Origin: Paracidovorax anthurii
Lineage (GTDB): Bacteria; Pseudomonadota; Gammaproteobacteria; Burkholderiales; Burkholderiaceae_C
Assembly (NCBI RefSeq): GCF_003269065.1
Contig: NZ_QLTA01000024.1
Span: 1-64,000, forward strand
Direction: 5' to 3'
Length of the DNA: 64,000 nt
The translations under genes were made by a program, and so were the position numbers. The notes under the pieces were generated by a model. The model saw nothing but the letters and a program-made list of their open reading frames with translations, had not been told where the DNA came from and made no database searches. Shown one piece after another: positions 25,628 through 35,302 of this stretch (position 1 is the stretch's first letter; every line of letters begins with the position of its first letter).

Positions 25628-26014
25628 TCAGAGTCCCAGTTTCTTGAGGATCAGCGTGACTTTTTCTTCCAGCGTCGCCTTCGTGAAGGGCTTGACGATG
25701 TAGCCGGCCGCGCCGGATTGCGCGGCGAGCACGATGTCTTCCTTGCGGGCTTCGGCGGTCACCATGAGCACGGGCAGGTGCTTGAGCTTGTCGTCCTTCT
25801 TGATTTCGGACAGCAACTGGAACCCGTTCATGTTGGGCATGTTGATGTCCGTGACCACGAAGTCGAACTTGCTATTGCGCAGCTTGTTCAAGGCCGCGAC
25901 GCCGTCTTCGGCCTCGTCGGCGTCGGTGAACCCGCTCTCCTTGAGCAGGTTGCGCACGATGCGCCGCATGGTGGAGAAGTCGTCAACGATCAAAAAGCGA
26001 AGGGCAGTGGTCAC
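25628..26014 (-). CDS. cheY: chemotaxis response regulator CheY
   Basis: A 128-residue single receiver domain: VDDFSTMRR with acidic Asp11/Asp12, phospho-acceptor Asp56 in [13 protein letters not shown], the conserved Thr in VTAEARKED and Lys in [14 protein letters not shown]. Phosphorylated CheY binds FliM to reverse rotation. CheA, CheW and the adaptation enzymes are not in this window. Confidence 0.96.
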   Translation of the reverse strand: MTTALRFLIVDDFSTMRRIVRNLLKESGFTDADEAEDGVAALNKLRNSKFDFVVTDINMPNMNGFQLLSEIKKDDKLKHLPVLMVTAEARKEDIVLAAQSGAAGYIVKPFTKATLEEKVTLILKKLGL

Positions 26015-26080
26015 GTGGGACCCTTTCGGTCGGAAATTGCAGGGGCTATTGTCATGGGCAGCCGGTTTGGTGACAAGACG

Positions 26081-27019
26081 TTACGGCTGCGCGGCGGATG
26101 CGGGATTTTCCCGCTTTTCAGCGGCCAGATCCGCGACGGGGATGGTTGGGGCCAGTTTGCCCAGGAGCCGCTCCTCGGCTTCCTTGGTCAATACCGTGAT
26201 GGTGATGCGGCGGTTGACCGGCGCGCGCGGGTTGGCCGGGTCCATCAGGTCGCTGGCCGCCAGCCCCACGACGCGGCCCAGCTTGGCGTCGGGCATGCCC
26301 GCGGCCACCAGCTCGCGCCGCGAGGCGTTGGCGCGGTCGGCCGACAACTCCCAGTTGCTGTAGCCCCGGTCGCCGTTGCCGTAGGGCGCCGCGTCCGTGT
26401 GGCCCGCGAGGCTGATGCGGTTTTCGACCCCGCCGAGCGCCGCGCCGATCTCGCGCAGGATGTCGCGCATGTAGGGTTTTACCAACGCACTGCCGCTGTC
26501 GAACATCGGCCGGTTCTGGTCATCCACGATCTGGATCTGCAGGCCGTCGGGCGTGACGTCGATGCGGATCTGCGAGCGGTACTCCTTGAGCCGCGGGTTC
26601 TCGGAGATGAGCGCGTCGATCTTGGCCTGCAGCGACTTGATGCGCATCTGGTCGATCCGGGCCTGCTCGGCGCGCGCGGCCTCGATGTTGGCCCGCCGGC
26701 TGGTGGCGGCATCGGAATCGGAGCGGCGCACCTGGCCGTGCACCTTGGAGAGGTCGTTGCCGCCGCCGGGGATGATGCTGGAACTGTTGCCCGAGCCGTC
26801 GCCGCCCTGCATCGCCACCTTGAGCGGCGAGGCGAAATACGCCGCGATCCCCTGCAGCTCCCCCTTGGCCGTGGAGCCCAGCAGCCACATCAGCAGGAAG
26901 AACGCCATCATGGCCGTCACGAAGTCGGCATAGGCGATCTTCCAGGCGCCCCCGTGCGCGGCATGGCCGCCCTTCTTGACGCGCTTGATGATGATCGGCT
27001 GGAGCTTCTTGTCGGCCAT
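26081..27019 (-). CDS. motB: flagellar stator protein MotB
   Basis: A 312-residue protein with one N-terminal membrane helix containing the proton-binding Asp32 (AYADFVTAMMAFFLLMWLL), a plug/linker, and a C-terminal OmpA-like peptidoglycan-binding domain (SLAGHTDAAPYGNGDRGYSNWELSADRAN). It anchors the stator to the wall. It starts 27 bases after motA. Confidence 0.96.
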   Translation of the reverse strand: MADKKLQPIIIKRVKKGGHAAHGGAWKIAYADFVTAMMAFFLLMWLLGSTAKGELQGIAAYFASPLKVAMQGGDGSGNSSSIIPGGGNDLSKVHGQVRRSDSDAATSRRANIEAARAEQARIDQMRIKSLQAKIDALISENPRLKEYRSQIRIDVTPDGLQIQIVDDQNRPMFDSGSALVKPYMRDILREIGAALGGVENRISLAGHTDAAPYGNGDRGYSNWELSADRANASRRELVAAGMPDAKLGRVVGLAASDLMDPANPRAPVNRRITITVLTKEAEERLLGKLAPTIPVADLAAEKRENPASAAQP

Positions 27020-27046
27020 GGCGTGCGCCTCCGGCGGGTGTCCTGG

Positions 27047-27907
27047 TTACTTCTTGCCCTTCACGTGGCCTTCCAGCTCTGCGAAGCTGGGTCGGTCGGT
27101 GGAGAACAGCACCTTGCGGCCGAACTCGATGGCCGTGGCGGGGTTGTAGCCCTGCATGCTGGCCAGCAGGGTGGTCTTGATGCACTGCAGCTCCTTGGCC
27201 GCGTCCTCCAGCTTCTGCTCCACGAGGCCGCCCAGCGGCTCCACCACCCCGTAGGCCAGCAGGATGCCGAGGAAGGTGCCCACCAGGGCCGAGCCGATCA
27301 TGCCGCCCAGCACCGAGGGCGGCTGGCCCACGGAGCCCATGGTGTTGACCACCCCGAGCACGGCCGCCACGATGCCGAACGCCGGCAGGGCGCCGGCGAG
27401 GCGCGCCAGCGCGGCCACCGGGGCGTGGGCCTCCTGGTGGTGGGTCTCGATCTCGCTGTCCATCAGGGCTTCGATCTCGTGGGCGTTCAGGTTGCCCGAC
27501 ACCATCATGCGCAGGTAGTCGGTGGTGAACTCGATCACGTGGTGGTCGCTGCCCACCGTGGGGTATTTTTTGAAGATTTCCGACTCGTGGGGCGTCTCCA
27601 CGTCCTTCTCGATGGCCATCAGGCCCTCCTTGCGGGCCTTCTGCAGGATCTCGTAGAGCATCGCCATCAATTCCATGTAGCGGGCCTTGGTGTACTTGGA
27701 GCCCTTGAGCGCCATGGGCAGGGCCGCGATGGTGGCCTTCAGCACCTTCGGCTGGTTGTTCACCACGAAGGCGCCGAGCGCGCCGCCCAGGATGGTGATC
27801 AGCTCGAAGGGCAGGGCGCTCAGCACCACGCCGATGTTGCCGCCGTGCACGATGAACACCCCGAAGATGCACCCCAGGCAGACGATGTAACCGATGATGA
27901 CGAACAT
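27047..27907 (-). CDS. motA: flagellar stator protein MotA
   Basis: A 286-residue protein with four membrane helices, two near the N-terminus (MFVIIGYIVCLGCIFGVFIV) and two late (FGIVAAVLGVVNTMG and ALVGTFLGILLAYGVVEPLG). The cytoplasmic loop carries charged residues for FliG contact (KYTKARYMELMAMLYEILQKARKEG). First gene of the mot-che operon. Confidence 0.96.
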   Translation of the reverse strand: MFVIIGYIVCLGCIFGVFIVHGGNIGVVLSALPFELITILGGALGAFVVNNQPKVLKATIAALPMALKGSKYTKARYMELMAMLYEILQKARKEGLMAIEKDVETPHESEIFKKYPTVGSDHHVIEFTTDYLRMMVSGNLNAHEIEALMDSEIETHHQEAHAPVAALARLAGALPAFGIVAAVLGVVNTMGSVGQPPSVLGGMIGSALVGTFLGILLAYGVVEPLGGLVEQKLEDAAKELQCIKTTLLASMQGYNPATAIEFGRKVLFSTDRPSFAELEGHVKGKK

Positions 27908-28000
27908 GCTTGAGTGAGTGCGTGGACCGCCGCGCCGGACGCTGGCCGGGCGGCGCGTGGGAGCGGGGGAAACGAACCTAATGTAAATGTATCGAGGTAT

Positions 28001-28027
28001 TTATCGACCGGAAAACCCTGTTCTGTA
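28001..28027 (-). promoter_or_regulatory. candidate sigma-28 promoter for motA
   Basis: On the minus strand TACAGAAC (28020-28027), 11 bases, GTCGATAA (28001-28008). The -10 matches GCCGATAA in seven of eight bases; the -35 is weaker. It lies 94 bases before the motA ATG. Confidence 0.6.
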
Positions 28028-28254
28028 GCGTGGGCGCCGCGCGGGGCATTCGCTGCGCACTGCCTGCAACCATAAGGCCGCGGCCGCCCCGCAAGCGCGG
28101 TGAGAAAGCGTGCGAATGCCGCGCTTACACCCGCTTCCGGGGGGCGAGTGGCCTCTAGAATGAAACAATCGGTGAGTGGTGAATCCACCACACCCCAGCA
28201 TGCAACGCCGCCGCTCTGCGCCGGCACGGAGGTGGCAGATGTCGGCAGGTATCC

Positions 28255-29946
28255 ATGGCAGCGATTGACGGTAAGGATGTGGTGCTCGGCGGCGACACGC
28301 AGCTGCTGCTGGACATGGTGAACGGCGAGCAGTGCCTGGCCTCCGACAACCTGCCCGGTGCGCTCAAGCACTTCACCGCCGCCCTGGCGCAGAACCCCCG
28401 CCGGCCCGACACCTGGCTGCTGCTGGGCCGCACCTTCCTCAAGATGGAGAACTGGGCCAACGCCATCCCGGCGCTGGAGACCGCGCTCACGCTGCAGCCC
28501 CAGATGCCCGAGGCCCAGCACGGACTGTCGCTCGCGCTCTTCAACATCGGCCGCCGCGAGGAGGCCCTGAGCCTGATCGACGGCGTCTGCCAGCGCGGCG
28601 GCAACTCGGCCACGTGGGTGATGCGGGCTTTCCTGCACGGCCAGGCCGACCGCGAGCCCCTGCGCACGCTGCAGGTGTACCAGGACTGGGGCCGCCGCTT
28701 CGCCGACCCGCTCACGCGCAAGGCCGCGCCCTTCGGCCCCACCGACCGCGATCCGCGCAGGAAGCTCCGCATCGGCTACGTGACCGCCGACTTCCGCGAG
28801 CATTCGATCGCGTTCTTCATGCTGCCGGTGCTGCGGCACCACGATCCGGAGGCGGTCGAAGTGCACGTGTATTCCGGCGGGCGCCGGGACGGCATCACCG
28901 AGACCATGCAGGCGTGCGTGCCGCACTGGCATGAAATCCTGGGGCTGAGCGACGACGCGGTCTACCAGCTCATCCGCTCGCACGGCATCGACGTGCTGGT
29001 GGACCTCTCGGGGCACACGGCGGGCAATCGCCTCATGGTGTTCGCCCGTCGCGCGGCGCCCGTGCAGGTCACCTGGCTCGGGTTCATGCTGCCGCTGGGC
29101 ATGAAGGCCATGGACTACCGGCTGACCGACCGCGGCATCACGCCCGCCGGGCACGATGCCCACTACAGCGAACGCCTGTTCCGGCTCGCCTGCATGGCCA
29201 GCTACGCGCCGCCGGCCTATGCGCCGCTCTGCGAGGCGCCGCCCATGGAGCGCAACGGCCATCCGACGTTGATCTCGCTCAACAACTCGGCCAAGGTCAC
29301 CGATGCCATGCTCCGCGTGTGGGCGCGCATCCTCCAGGCGCGGGGCGATGCGCGCCTCATCATCATGGTCAAGGAGCGCTCGGCCGACGCGGCCCAGGCG
29401 GCCATGCAGCCGCGCGTGGAGGCGGCGGGCCTGCCGCTGGACCGCGTGTTCGTGCTCCACCAGCAGCCCATCAACCAGTTCATGGAACTGGGCCACATCG
29501 CCGACGTGGCGCTCGACACCGCGCCCATCTCGGGCGGCACCACCACCCTGCACGCGCTCTGGATGGGCCTGCCCATCGTCACCCTCGATGCCGAGCGCGG
29601 CGTGGACGCCAGCACGGCCCGCACGCTGCAGGGCGTGGGCTATGCCGACTGGGTCGCGCGCAGCGAGGACGAATACGTGGAGCGGGCCCTGGCATTCATG
29701 GCCGACCCCGAGGCCCTGGCCCGCCTGCGGCACGAGACGCGCGAGCGCCTCTCGGCCAGCGCGCTCATGGATTACGCCAGCCGCACCCGGGAGCTGGAGA
29801 TGGCCTTCCGGCTCATGTGGCTGAACCACCTGGAGGGGAGTGACCGCCTCCGCGACGTGTTCGTGGACCTGGACCAGACGCTGGCGGATTTCGACGCCCG
29901 CAGCCACGATGGCCGGGGGCGCCAGCGCAACCCGAAGTCCGCATGA
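28255..29946 (+). CDS. TPR and SPINDLY-type (GT41) glycosyltransferase
   Basis: A 563-residue protein. The first 130 residues are TPR-like helices (LPGALKHFTAALAQNPRRPDTW, NWANAIPALETALTLQPQMPEA). The rest is the bacterial O-GlcNAc-transferase/SPINDLY fold with RKLRIGYVTADFREHSIAFFM, DVLVDLSGHTAGNRL, GTTTLHALWMGLPIVTLDAERG. Such enzymes transfer a sugar from a nucleotide donor to protein Ser/Thr, and the TPRs bind the target. Its place at the head of a sugar-biosynthesis run next to the flagellin genes suggests flagellin as the acceptor. It diverges from motA. Substrate is inferred. Confidence 0.85.
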   Translation: MAAIDGKDVVLGGDTQLLLDMVNGEQCLASDNLPGALKHFTAALAQNPRRPDTWLLLGRTFLKMENWANAIPALETALTLQPQMPEAQHGLSLALFNIGRREEALSLIDGVCQRGGNSATWVMRAFLHGQADREPLRTLQVYQDWGRRFADPLTRKAAPFGPTDRDPRRKLRIGYVTADFREHSIAFFMLPVLRHHDPEAVEVHVYSGGRRDGITETMQACVPHWHEILGLSDDAVYQLIRSHGIDVLVDLSGHTAGNRLMVFARRAAPVQVTWLGFMLPLGMKAMDYRLTDRGITPAGHDAHYSERLFRLACMASYAPPAYAPLCEAPPMERNGHPTLISLNNSAKVTDAMLRVWARILQARGDARLIIMVKERSADAAQAAMQPRVEAAGLPLDRVFVLHQQPINQFMELGHIADVALDTAPISGGTTTLHALWMGLPIVTLDAERGVDASTARTLQGVGYADWVARSEDEYVERALAFMADPEALARLRHETRERLSASALMDYASRTRELEMAFRLMWLNHLEGSDRLRDVFVDLDQTLADFDARSHDGRGRQRNPKSA

Positions 29947-31097
29947 CGGCCGGGGCATCCCAGGACCCGATTCCCCTGCTGGTGCCGGACGTTCCGGGGC
30001 CGGAGGCCCTCGCGCCGTATCTGGAGCGAATGCACGCCGCGCGCTACTACTCCAACTACGGCCCCCTCGTGCGGGAACTGGAAGAGCGCTTCGCCGCAAG
30101 CTTCGGCGTGCCCGCGGCCCAGGTCACCACCGTGGCCAGTGCCACCCTGGGGCTGGAGCTGGTGCTCCAGGCGCTGGGGCTGCGTCCCGGCTCGCGCGTG
30201 CTCATGCCCACCTTCACGTTCGCCGCCACCGCCACGGCCGTGCTGCGCGCGGGCCACGTGCCGGTGCTGGCCGACGTGGATGCCGGAAGCTGGCTGCTGA
30301 CGCCCGAAATCGCGCGGGCTGCATGTGCCGCCGAGCGCATTGATGCCGTCCTGCCCGTGGCCACGCTGGGCATGCCGCATGACATGTCCGGCTGGCAGCG
30401 GTTCGAGGAAGAGACGGGCCTGCCGGTGGTGATCGATGCTGCGGCGGGTTTCGGTAGCCAGTGGCTGGGAGAGGCGGCAGGGACACTCGTGTTCAGTCTT
30501 CATGCCACCAAATCCCTGCCGGCCGGCGAAGGCGGATTTGTCGTCTCCACCCGCCCCGGTCTCGCGGAGCGGGTGCGCCAGCTCTCTAATTTCGGTATCA
30601 ACCTCGACCCCCGAAGCGTTTTGCCCGTCGGCGCGCTGGCGGCCGCGGGAACGAACGCCAAGATGAGTGAGTTGCATGCTGCCGTCGCGCTCGCGGCGTT
30701 CGAAGTCTGGGAGGAAGGCGCCGCGCAGCGGCGTGCACTCCATGCAGACATGCGAAATCGCTTGGACGCTGTAGCGCCTGGGCTCCTCGCCTGGCAGGAG
30801 CCTGGGTCGGGTGGCCCGCTCATGGCGCCAACCCTGCTGTGCGCCCGCCTGCCCGACGCTACGGCGCGCGACTGCGTGGAAGCGGAATGCTGGAGCCGCA
30901 GCATCGCTACGCGGCGTTGGTACCAGCCGCTCATGCACCACATGGCGTCCTTGGCACCTCGGTGTTTGGTGCTGCCTACGCCCGAGGCGGAGCGGCTGGC
31001 GAGGACGGTGATTGGATTGCCTTTTTTCGTGGGGCTCGATCAACTCCAACAGGTGCGGCTGGAGGAGATGCTGATTGCGGCGACGGCAATCATTTAG
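29943..31097 (+). CDS. DegT/DnrJ/EryC1/StrS-family sugar aminotransferase
   Basis: A 384-residue PLP enzyme overlapping the glycosyltransferase stop by four bases. TVASATLGLELVLQALGL binds the cofactor phosphate, VIDAAAGFGSQWLG carries the ring-binding Asp, and FSLHATKSLPAGEGG holds the Schiff-base Lys190. The family transaminates keto sugars bound to nucleotides. In this island it would add an amino group to a CDP-4-keto sugar, giving a site for N-acylation by the PglD-like enzyme at 42625. The exact substrate is not readable. Confidence 0.85.
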   Translation: MTAGASQDPIPLLVPDVPGPEALAPYLERMHAARYYSNYGPLVRELEERFAASFGVPAAQVTTVASATLGLELVLQALGLRPGSRVLMPTFTFAATATAVLRAGHVPVLADVDAGSWLLTPEIARAACAAERIDAVLPVATLGMPHDMSGWQRFEEETGLPVVIDAAAGFGSQWLGEAAGTLVFSLHATKSLPAGEGGFVVSTRPGLAERVRQLSNFGINLDPRSVLPVGALAAAGTNAKMSELHAAVALAAFEVWEEGAAQRRALHADMRNRLDAVAPGLLAWQEPGSGGPLMAPTLLCARLPDATARDCVEAECWSRSIATRRWYQPLMHHMASLAPRCLVLPTPEAERLARTVIGLPFFVGLDQLQQVRLEEMLIAATAII

Positions 31098-31178
31098 ACG
31101 CCAGTGTCAATTTGTGAGAATTTCTTAGGCAAGAATCTTTCTTGCCTTAACGCCACAATATTGAAAGGGAGAAATCAA

Positions 31179-31622
31179 TTGAGAAATGCAAAAATTATCC
31201 TGGGGCTTTTGTTTTCCATCGGAGTGGCTGGGCCTGCTTCCGCCTGGACTTTGGTGTACTCGCATGATCAGAGCGGAGCGGCCACTTTTGGAAGCATCCA
31301 GGCGTTGGTCAATGCGGTTTCCAACGGCTCGGGAGTCAAGGTGGTCGTGGAAACAGGGGAAACTATCCAATTTCAGTGCAATTGGCTGCATGTCAAGAAA
31401 GATGTGCCAACCAGTCCCAATGTCGTTTGCACTGCCGAAAGTGGGTTGGGAGTTAACCTCACCGCAGGTGCAAACTTTGGCGGTATCAGCTCTCCTCCGT
31501 TCATAGGGCATTACGCGATGAACACCTTGGGGCAATATGCTGTGACGCGTATAACGGCCGGCACTTCCAATGTCACTCTGCGCCAGAATTACAGCTTTCC
31601 TATGCAGTGGTATGTGCAGTAA
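31179..31622 (+). CDS. hypothetical secreted protein
   Basis: A 147-residue protein with a signal peptide (NAKIILGLLFSIGVAGPASA, cleavage before WTLVYS). TTG at 31179 is preferred because AGGGAG (31166-31171) lies seven bases upstream; an ATG at 31104 would bury the signal peptide. The mature part is Gly/Ser/Thr-rich with FGSIQALVNAVSNGSGVKVVVE, loosely like VirK-type secreted proteins, and two Cys. The composition is visibly more AT-rich than its neighbours and it stands next to a transposase remnant, so it was probably acquired separately. Function unknown. Confidence 0.65.
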   Translation: MRNAKIILGLLFSIGVAGPASAWTLVYSHDQSGAATFGSIQALVNAVSNGSGVKVVVETGETIQFQCNWLHVKKDVPTSPNVVCTAESGLGVNLTAGANFGGISSPPFIGHYAMNTLGQYAVTRITAGTSNVTLRQNYSFPMQWYVQ

Positions 31623-31647
31623 CGGCTTAATCTAATTGAGGCTGGCG

Positions 31648-32130
31648 TGGCGCTGGGCGTAATGCCAGACGGCACGCGCGACATCCTGGGCCTGTGGGTC
31701 GAGAGCACCGAAGGCTCCAAGTTCTGGATGGAAAGTCTTCAACGACCGGAGAACGCACGGCGTGCAGGATGTGCTGATCGCCGTCACCGAGGGGCCTAAA
31801 GGTATCCCTGAGGCGCTCGGTGCACACTGCGCTGCAAACCTGCACGCGCACCTATCCGCAACAGCCTGGACTTCGCCGGTGGAAAGAAGCGATAGGTTCA
31901 GGCGGTGGCCTTGAAGCCCATCCACGCGGCTGTCAGCACCGAGGCGGCGGACGCAGTGATCCCGTTCTTCGCCTTCAGTCTCTCGGTGCGGCGAGTTTTC
32001 TGTACGGCCAAGGCCATCGAGAGCCTGTACGGCTGGCTGCGCAAGATCATCAAGATGCGCGGGCGCAGGGTCGAATCCGTGTGGAACAATTCCCCAACCT
32101 CTACTTCTCATGGACTCAGGATTGAGGGGG
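31648..32130 (+). pseudogene. IS256-family transposase remnant
   Basis: Pieces of the Transposase_mut domain are readable in changing frames: GVMPDGTRDILGLWVESTEG (from about 31656), then VQDVLIAVTEGPKGIPEALG one frame on, then LQTC and IRNSLDFAGGKK in the others, and finally ALKPIHAA, VIPFFAFSLSVRRVF, AIESLYGWLRKIIKMRGR to about 32080. Frameshifts, a stop and an internal deletion make it inactive. The N-terminal part is absent. Confidence 0.8.
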
Positions 32131-32287
32131 CTTCAAAAGTTGTTCTAACTCACGTGGAAGGCGGTGCACGCGGACTATCCTTAAGCAGCATGGGGCCCGT
32201 CACCGACCGGCAAGGTACGGGAGGACGCTGGCTCTTGAAAGTCAAACTGCTGTGCCGAGGCAGCTCTATTCCCTTTAAGACCGACTT
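32131..32287. other. intergenic stretch before the Rieske gene
   Basis: Nothing coding that I can support. An open frame runs through it into the next gene but has no family features. I see no clear promoter. Confidence 0.4.
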
Positions 32288-33433
32288 ATGCCGACAAGCG
32301 TCATTTCGCCCCACTTCTACCGCGATCCCGACCACCATGCGCATGAACTGCGAAGCCTGTTCCGGGACTGCTGGGTTTTCGTGGGCATGCGCTTCGAACT
32401 CGACGGCCTCGTGCACCGGGGCGTGCGGGTGGGCGACACGTCGCTGCTGATCCAGTGCGACAGCCAGGGCCGGCCGCGCGCGTTCCTCAATGTCTGCTCG
32501 CACCGGCATGCCCAACTCTGCGAATCGGGACTGCACCGGGGGCCGGCGCGCTGCCCGTACCACGGCTGGGTGTACGACCGCGAGGGCGTGCCCGTCGGTA
32601 TCCCGGTGAAGCAGTGCTTCCCCGAGGTGGTCGCCGAGCCCACCCGCTTCCGGCTGCAGGAATTCGCCTGCGAGGCCGTGGGGCAGTTCGTCTTCGTCCG
32701 GCTGTCGGAGGACGGTCCTTCGCTGCGCGACTATCTGGAGGGGGAGTACGCCTTCCTGGAGCGCGCCAGCGCGGGGATGCAGGGCGTGCTGGATGAATTC
32801 CGCGAGCCGGTCGAGGCCAACTGGAAGATCGTGATCGAGAACGCGCTGGAGGGCTACCACGTGCCCGCCGTCCATGCGCGCACCTTCATGCAGATCGACG
32901 GCATGGACCGGGCGGAAGCCGCCCCCCGTTTCTTCCTGGACGACCGCCTGCACAGCCACCTGGAGCATGCCGCCGATGCGGACTGGGTGGCACGGTTCGC
33001 CCGCATGGAGGGCAAGATCGGCCAGTGGCCCTGGCGCTTCGAGCACTACACCCACCACCACATCTTCCCGAACCTGACCGTCACGTCGTTCATGGGGTAC
33101 AGCTTCCACGTGCAATCGTTCGAGCCGACCGGAGCCCGGCAGACCACCGTCCACTCGCGGACCGTCGGGGTGGAGTTCACTGGCGCCAAGCCGGCCGGCG
33201 CCCGGATGATGGAGCACATCCACACGGACGGGCATGCCTTCACGCGCAAGGTGTTCGCGGAGGATGGCGGGATCTGCGCCAAAGTCCAGGCGGGCGTCGA
33301 TCTGGCGCAGCGCCCGGCCGTGGTGGGCGCCGGCATCGAGGACCGGGTGGCGCATTTCCAGGGAGCCTATGTCCAGGCCCTGCAAGACAGTCAGCGCCGG
33401 GCGGCAGCCTCCGGAAAGGATGGCAAGGCATGA
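32288..33433 (+). CDS. Rieske-type non-haem iron oxygenase, alpha-subunit family
   Basis: A 381-residue protein. The Rieske [2Fe-2S] site is intact with exact spacing: Cys70-x-His72, 16 residues, Cys89-x2-His92 (CSHRH ... CPYHGW). The C-terminal catalytic domain has [19 protein letters not shown], the Asn/His/His region that binds mononuclear iron. These enzymes hydroxylate, demethylate or desaturate small molecules and need a separate electron-transfer reductase, which is not in the window. Its stop overlaps the rfbF start (ATGA), so it is built into the sugar operon. A role in modifying the glycan or its acyl group is inference. Confidence 0.85.
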   Translation: MPTSVISPHFYRDPDHHAHELRSLFRDCWVFVGMRFELDGLVHRGVRVGDTSLLIQCDSQGRPRAFLNVCSHRHAQLCESGLHRGPARCPYHGWVYDREGVPVGIPVKQCFPEVVAEPTRFRLQEFACEAVGQFVFVRLSEDGPSLRDYLEGEYAFLERASAGMQGVLDEFREPVEANWKIVIENALEGYHVPAVHARTFMQIDGMDRAEAAPRFFLDDRLHSHLEHAADADWVARFARMEGKIGQWPWRFEHYTHHHIFPNLTVTSFMGYSFHVQSFEPTGARQTTVHSRTVGVEFTGAKPAGARMMEHIHTDGHAFTRKVFAEDGGICAKVQAGVDLAQRPAVVGAGIEDRVAHFQGAYVQALQDSQRRAAASGKDGKA

Positions 33434-34200
33434 AGGCCATCATCCTGGCGGGGGGGCTGGGGTCGCGCCTGAGCGAGGAGACCCACCAGAAGCCCAAGCC
33501 CATGGTGGAGATCGGCGGCCGGCCGATCCTCTGGCACATCATGAAGATGTATTCGCGCCACGGCATCAACGACTTCGTGGTGTGCTGCGGCTACAAGGGC
33601 TACGTGATCAAGGAGTACTTCGCCAACTACTTTCTGCACATGTCCGACGTGACCTTCGATCTGGCGAGCAACCGCATGGAGGTGCATGAGCGGTATGCCG
33701 AGCCGTGGCGCGTGACCCTGGTGGATACCGGCGATGCGACCCAGACGGGCGGTCGCCTGCGCCGCGTGCAGCGCTACGTGAGCGAGGACGATGCGTTCTG
33801 CTTCACCTACGGCGACGGCGTGGGGGACATCGACATCACGGCCCTCATCCGGTTCCACAGGGCCCATGGCCGCCAGGCCACGCTCACGGCCACCCACCAG
33901 CCCGGCCGCTTCGGCGCGCTGCAGATGGACGACGACCAGGTGCTGTCTTTCCGGGAGAAGCCCGATGGCGGCGGCGGCATGGTGAATGGCGGTTTCTTCG
34001 TGCTGTCTCCTGGGGTCTTCGATCTGATCGATTCCGACGCAACCATCTGGGAAAGGGCACCGCTCGAAACGCTGGCGAGGCAGGGCGAGCTGCGCGCCTA
34101 CCGGCATGAGGGCTTCTGGCAGCCCATGGACACGCTGCGCGACAAGAACTACCTGGAGCAGCTTTGGCAGGGGGGCTCGGCGCCCTGGAAGTCATGGTGA
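33430..34200 (+). CDS. rfbF: glucose-1-phosphate cytidylyltransferase
   Basis: A 256-residue nucleotidyltransferase. [19 protein letters not shown] is the NTP-binding start, [17 protein letters not shown] follows, and [13 protein letters not shown] carries the metal-binding Asp. It makes CDP-glucose from CTP and glucose 1-phosphate, the first step to 3,6-dideoxyhexoses. It is coupled to both neighbours by stop/start overlap. Equivalent to AscA/DdhA. Confidence 0.93.
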   Translation: MKAIILAGGLGSRLSEETHQKPKPMVEIGGRPILWHIMKMYSRHGINDFVVCCGYKGYVIKEYFANYFLHMSDVTFDLASNRMEVHERYAEPWRVTLVDTGDATQTGGRLRRVQRYVSEDDAFCFTYGDGVGDIDITALIRFHRAHGRQATLTATHQPGRFGALQMDDDQVLSFREKPDGGGGMVNGGFFVLSPGVFDLIDSDATIWERAPLETLARQGELRAYRHEGFWQPMDTLRDKNYLEQLWQGGSAPWKSW

Positions 34201-35294
34201 ATGCCGACGATGCGATGCCCCGGGCCCGTTTCTGGGCGGGGCGCAGGGTGTTCCTCACCGGCCATACCGGGTTCAAGGGAACATGGCTCTCGATCTGGCT
34301 GCAGCGCATGGGCGCCGAGGTGACGGGATATGCCCTGGCCCCGGACTCCACGCCTGCGATGTTCGCATTGGCCCGTGCGGCAGAGGGCATGACTTCGCTC
34401 ATCGGTGATGTGCGCGATGCCGCGCAGCTCGCCGGCGCGCTGCAGGCGGCCGCGCCGGAGGTCGTGATCCACATGGCCGCCCAGCCCCTGGTGCGCCAGT
34501 CGTATGCCGACCCGGTCGGCACTTACTCGACCAACGTCATGGGCACGGTGCACTTGCTCGAAGCCGTCCGGCGTTCGCCATCGGTGCGTGCCGTGGTGGT
34601 GGTGACGAGCGACAAATGCTATGAGAACCGCGAATGGCTGTGGGGTTACCGGGAAGAGGACGCCTTGGGCGGCTTCGATCCCTACAGCAACAGCAAGGCC
34701 TGCACCGAATTGGTGGCGGGCTCCTATCGCGACTCTTTCTTTCCCCCGGAAAAGTACGGCAGCCACGGCGTGGCGATGGCCAGTGCGCGCGCAGGCAACG
34801 TGATCGGCGGCGGCGACTGGTCGAGCGACCGGCTGATCCCGGACTTCCTGCGCGCTGCCAGCCAGGGCGGGCCGCTGGAGCTGCGCAATCCCGATGCCAT
34901 ACGGCCGTGGCAGCATGTGCTCGAACCGCTGGCGGGGTACCTGCAACTGGCGCAACGGCTGGTGGAGCAGGGTGTGGCGGTGTCCGGGGCCTGGAACTTC
35001 GGCCCGTCCGAGCAGGACGCCCGAAGCGTGGGCGATGTCGTCCGGCAATTGGCCGCATCGTGGCCGGAGCCCGTAGACTGCCGCTTCGCCGCCGATGCCG
35101 GCGGCCCGCACGAGGCCCGGATGCTCCGGCTCGACAGCAGCAAGGCCCGGGCCCTGCTGGGCTGGACGCCGCGCTGGACGCTGGCGCAGACCCTGTCGAG
35201 CATCGTCGGCTGGCATGCCGCGCACCGGCGTGGCGAGGACATGCGGAAGATGACCGAGGCCCAGATCGAGTCCTATTGCGCCGCTGCGCTCTGA
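34194..35294 (+). CDS. rfbG: CDP-glucose 4,6-dehydratase
   Basis: A 366-residue extended [21 protein letters not shown] is the NAD-binding loop characteristic of this enzyme, [10 protein letters not shown] carries the catalytic Asp-Lys, and YSNSK the catalytic Tyr-Lys. It converts CDP-glucose to CDP-4-keto-6-deoxyglucose. ATG 34194 overlaps the rfbF stop. Equivalent to AscB/DdhB. Confidence 0.93.
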   Translation: MVNADDAMPRARFWAGRRVFLTGHTGFKGTWLSIWLQRMGAEVTGYALAPDSTPAMFALARAAEGMTSLIGDVRDAAQLAGALQAAAPEVVIHMAAQPLVRQSYADPVGTYSTNVMGTVHLLEAVRRSPSVRAVVVVTSDKCYENREWLWGYREEDALGGFDPYSNSKACTELVAGSYRDSFFPPEKYGSHGVAMASARAGNVIGGGDWSSDRLIPDFLRAASQGGPLELRNPDAIRPWQHVLEPLAGYLQLAQRLVEQGVAVSGAWNFGPSEQDARSVGDVVRQLAASWPEPVDCRFAADAGGPHEARMLRLDSSKARALLGWTPRWTLAQTLSSIVGWHAAHRRGEDMRKMTEAQIESYCAAAL

Positions 35295-35302
35295 AATGTT
35301 TT

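Noticed and set aside
27820-30099. 759-codon minus-strand open frame opposite the SPINDLY gene
   Set aside because: Antisense shadow rich in Arg/His/Gly/Ala that covers two confirmed genes.
31905-32450. 181-codon frame across the IS256 remnant and into the Rieske gene
   Set aside because: The first part is transposase debris and the last part is an out-of-frame reading of the Rieske gene.
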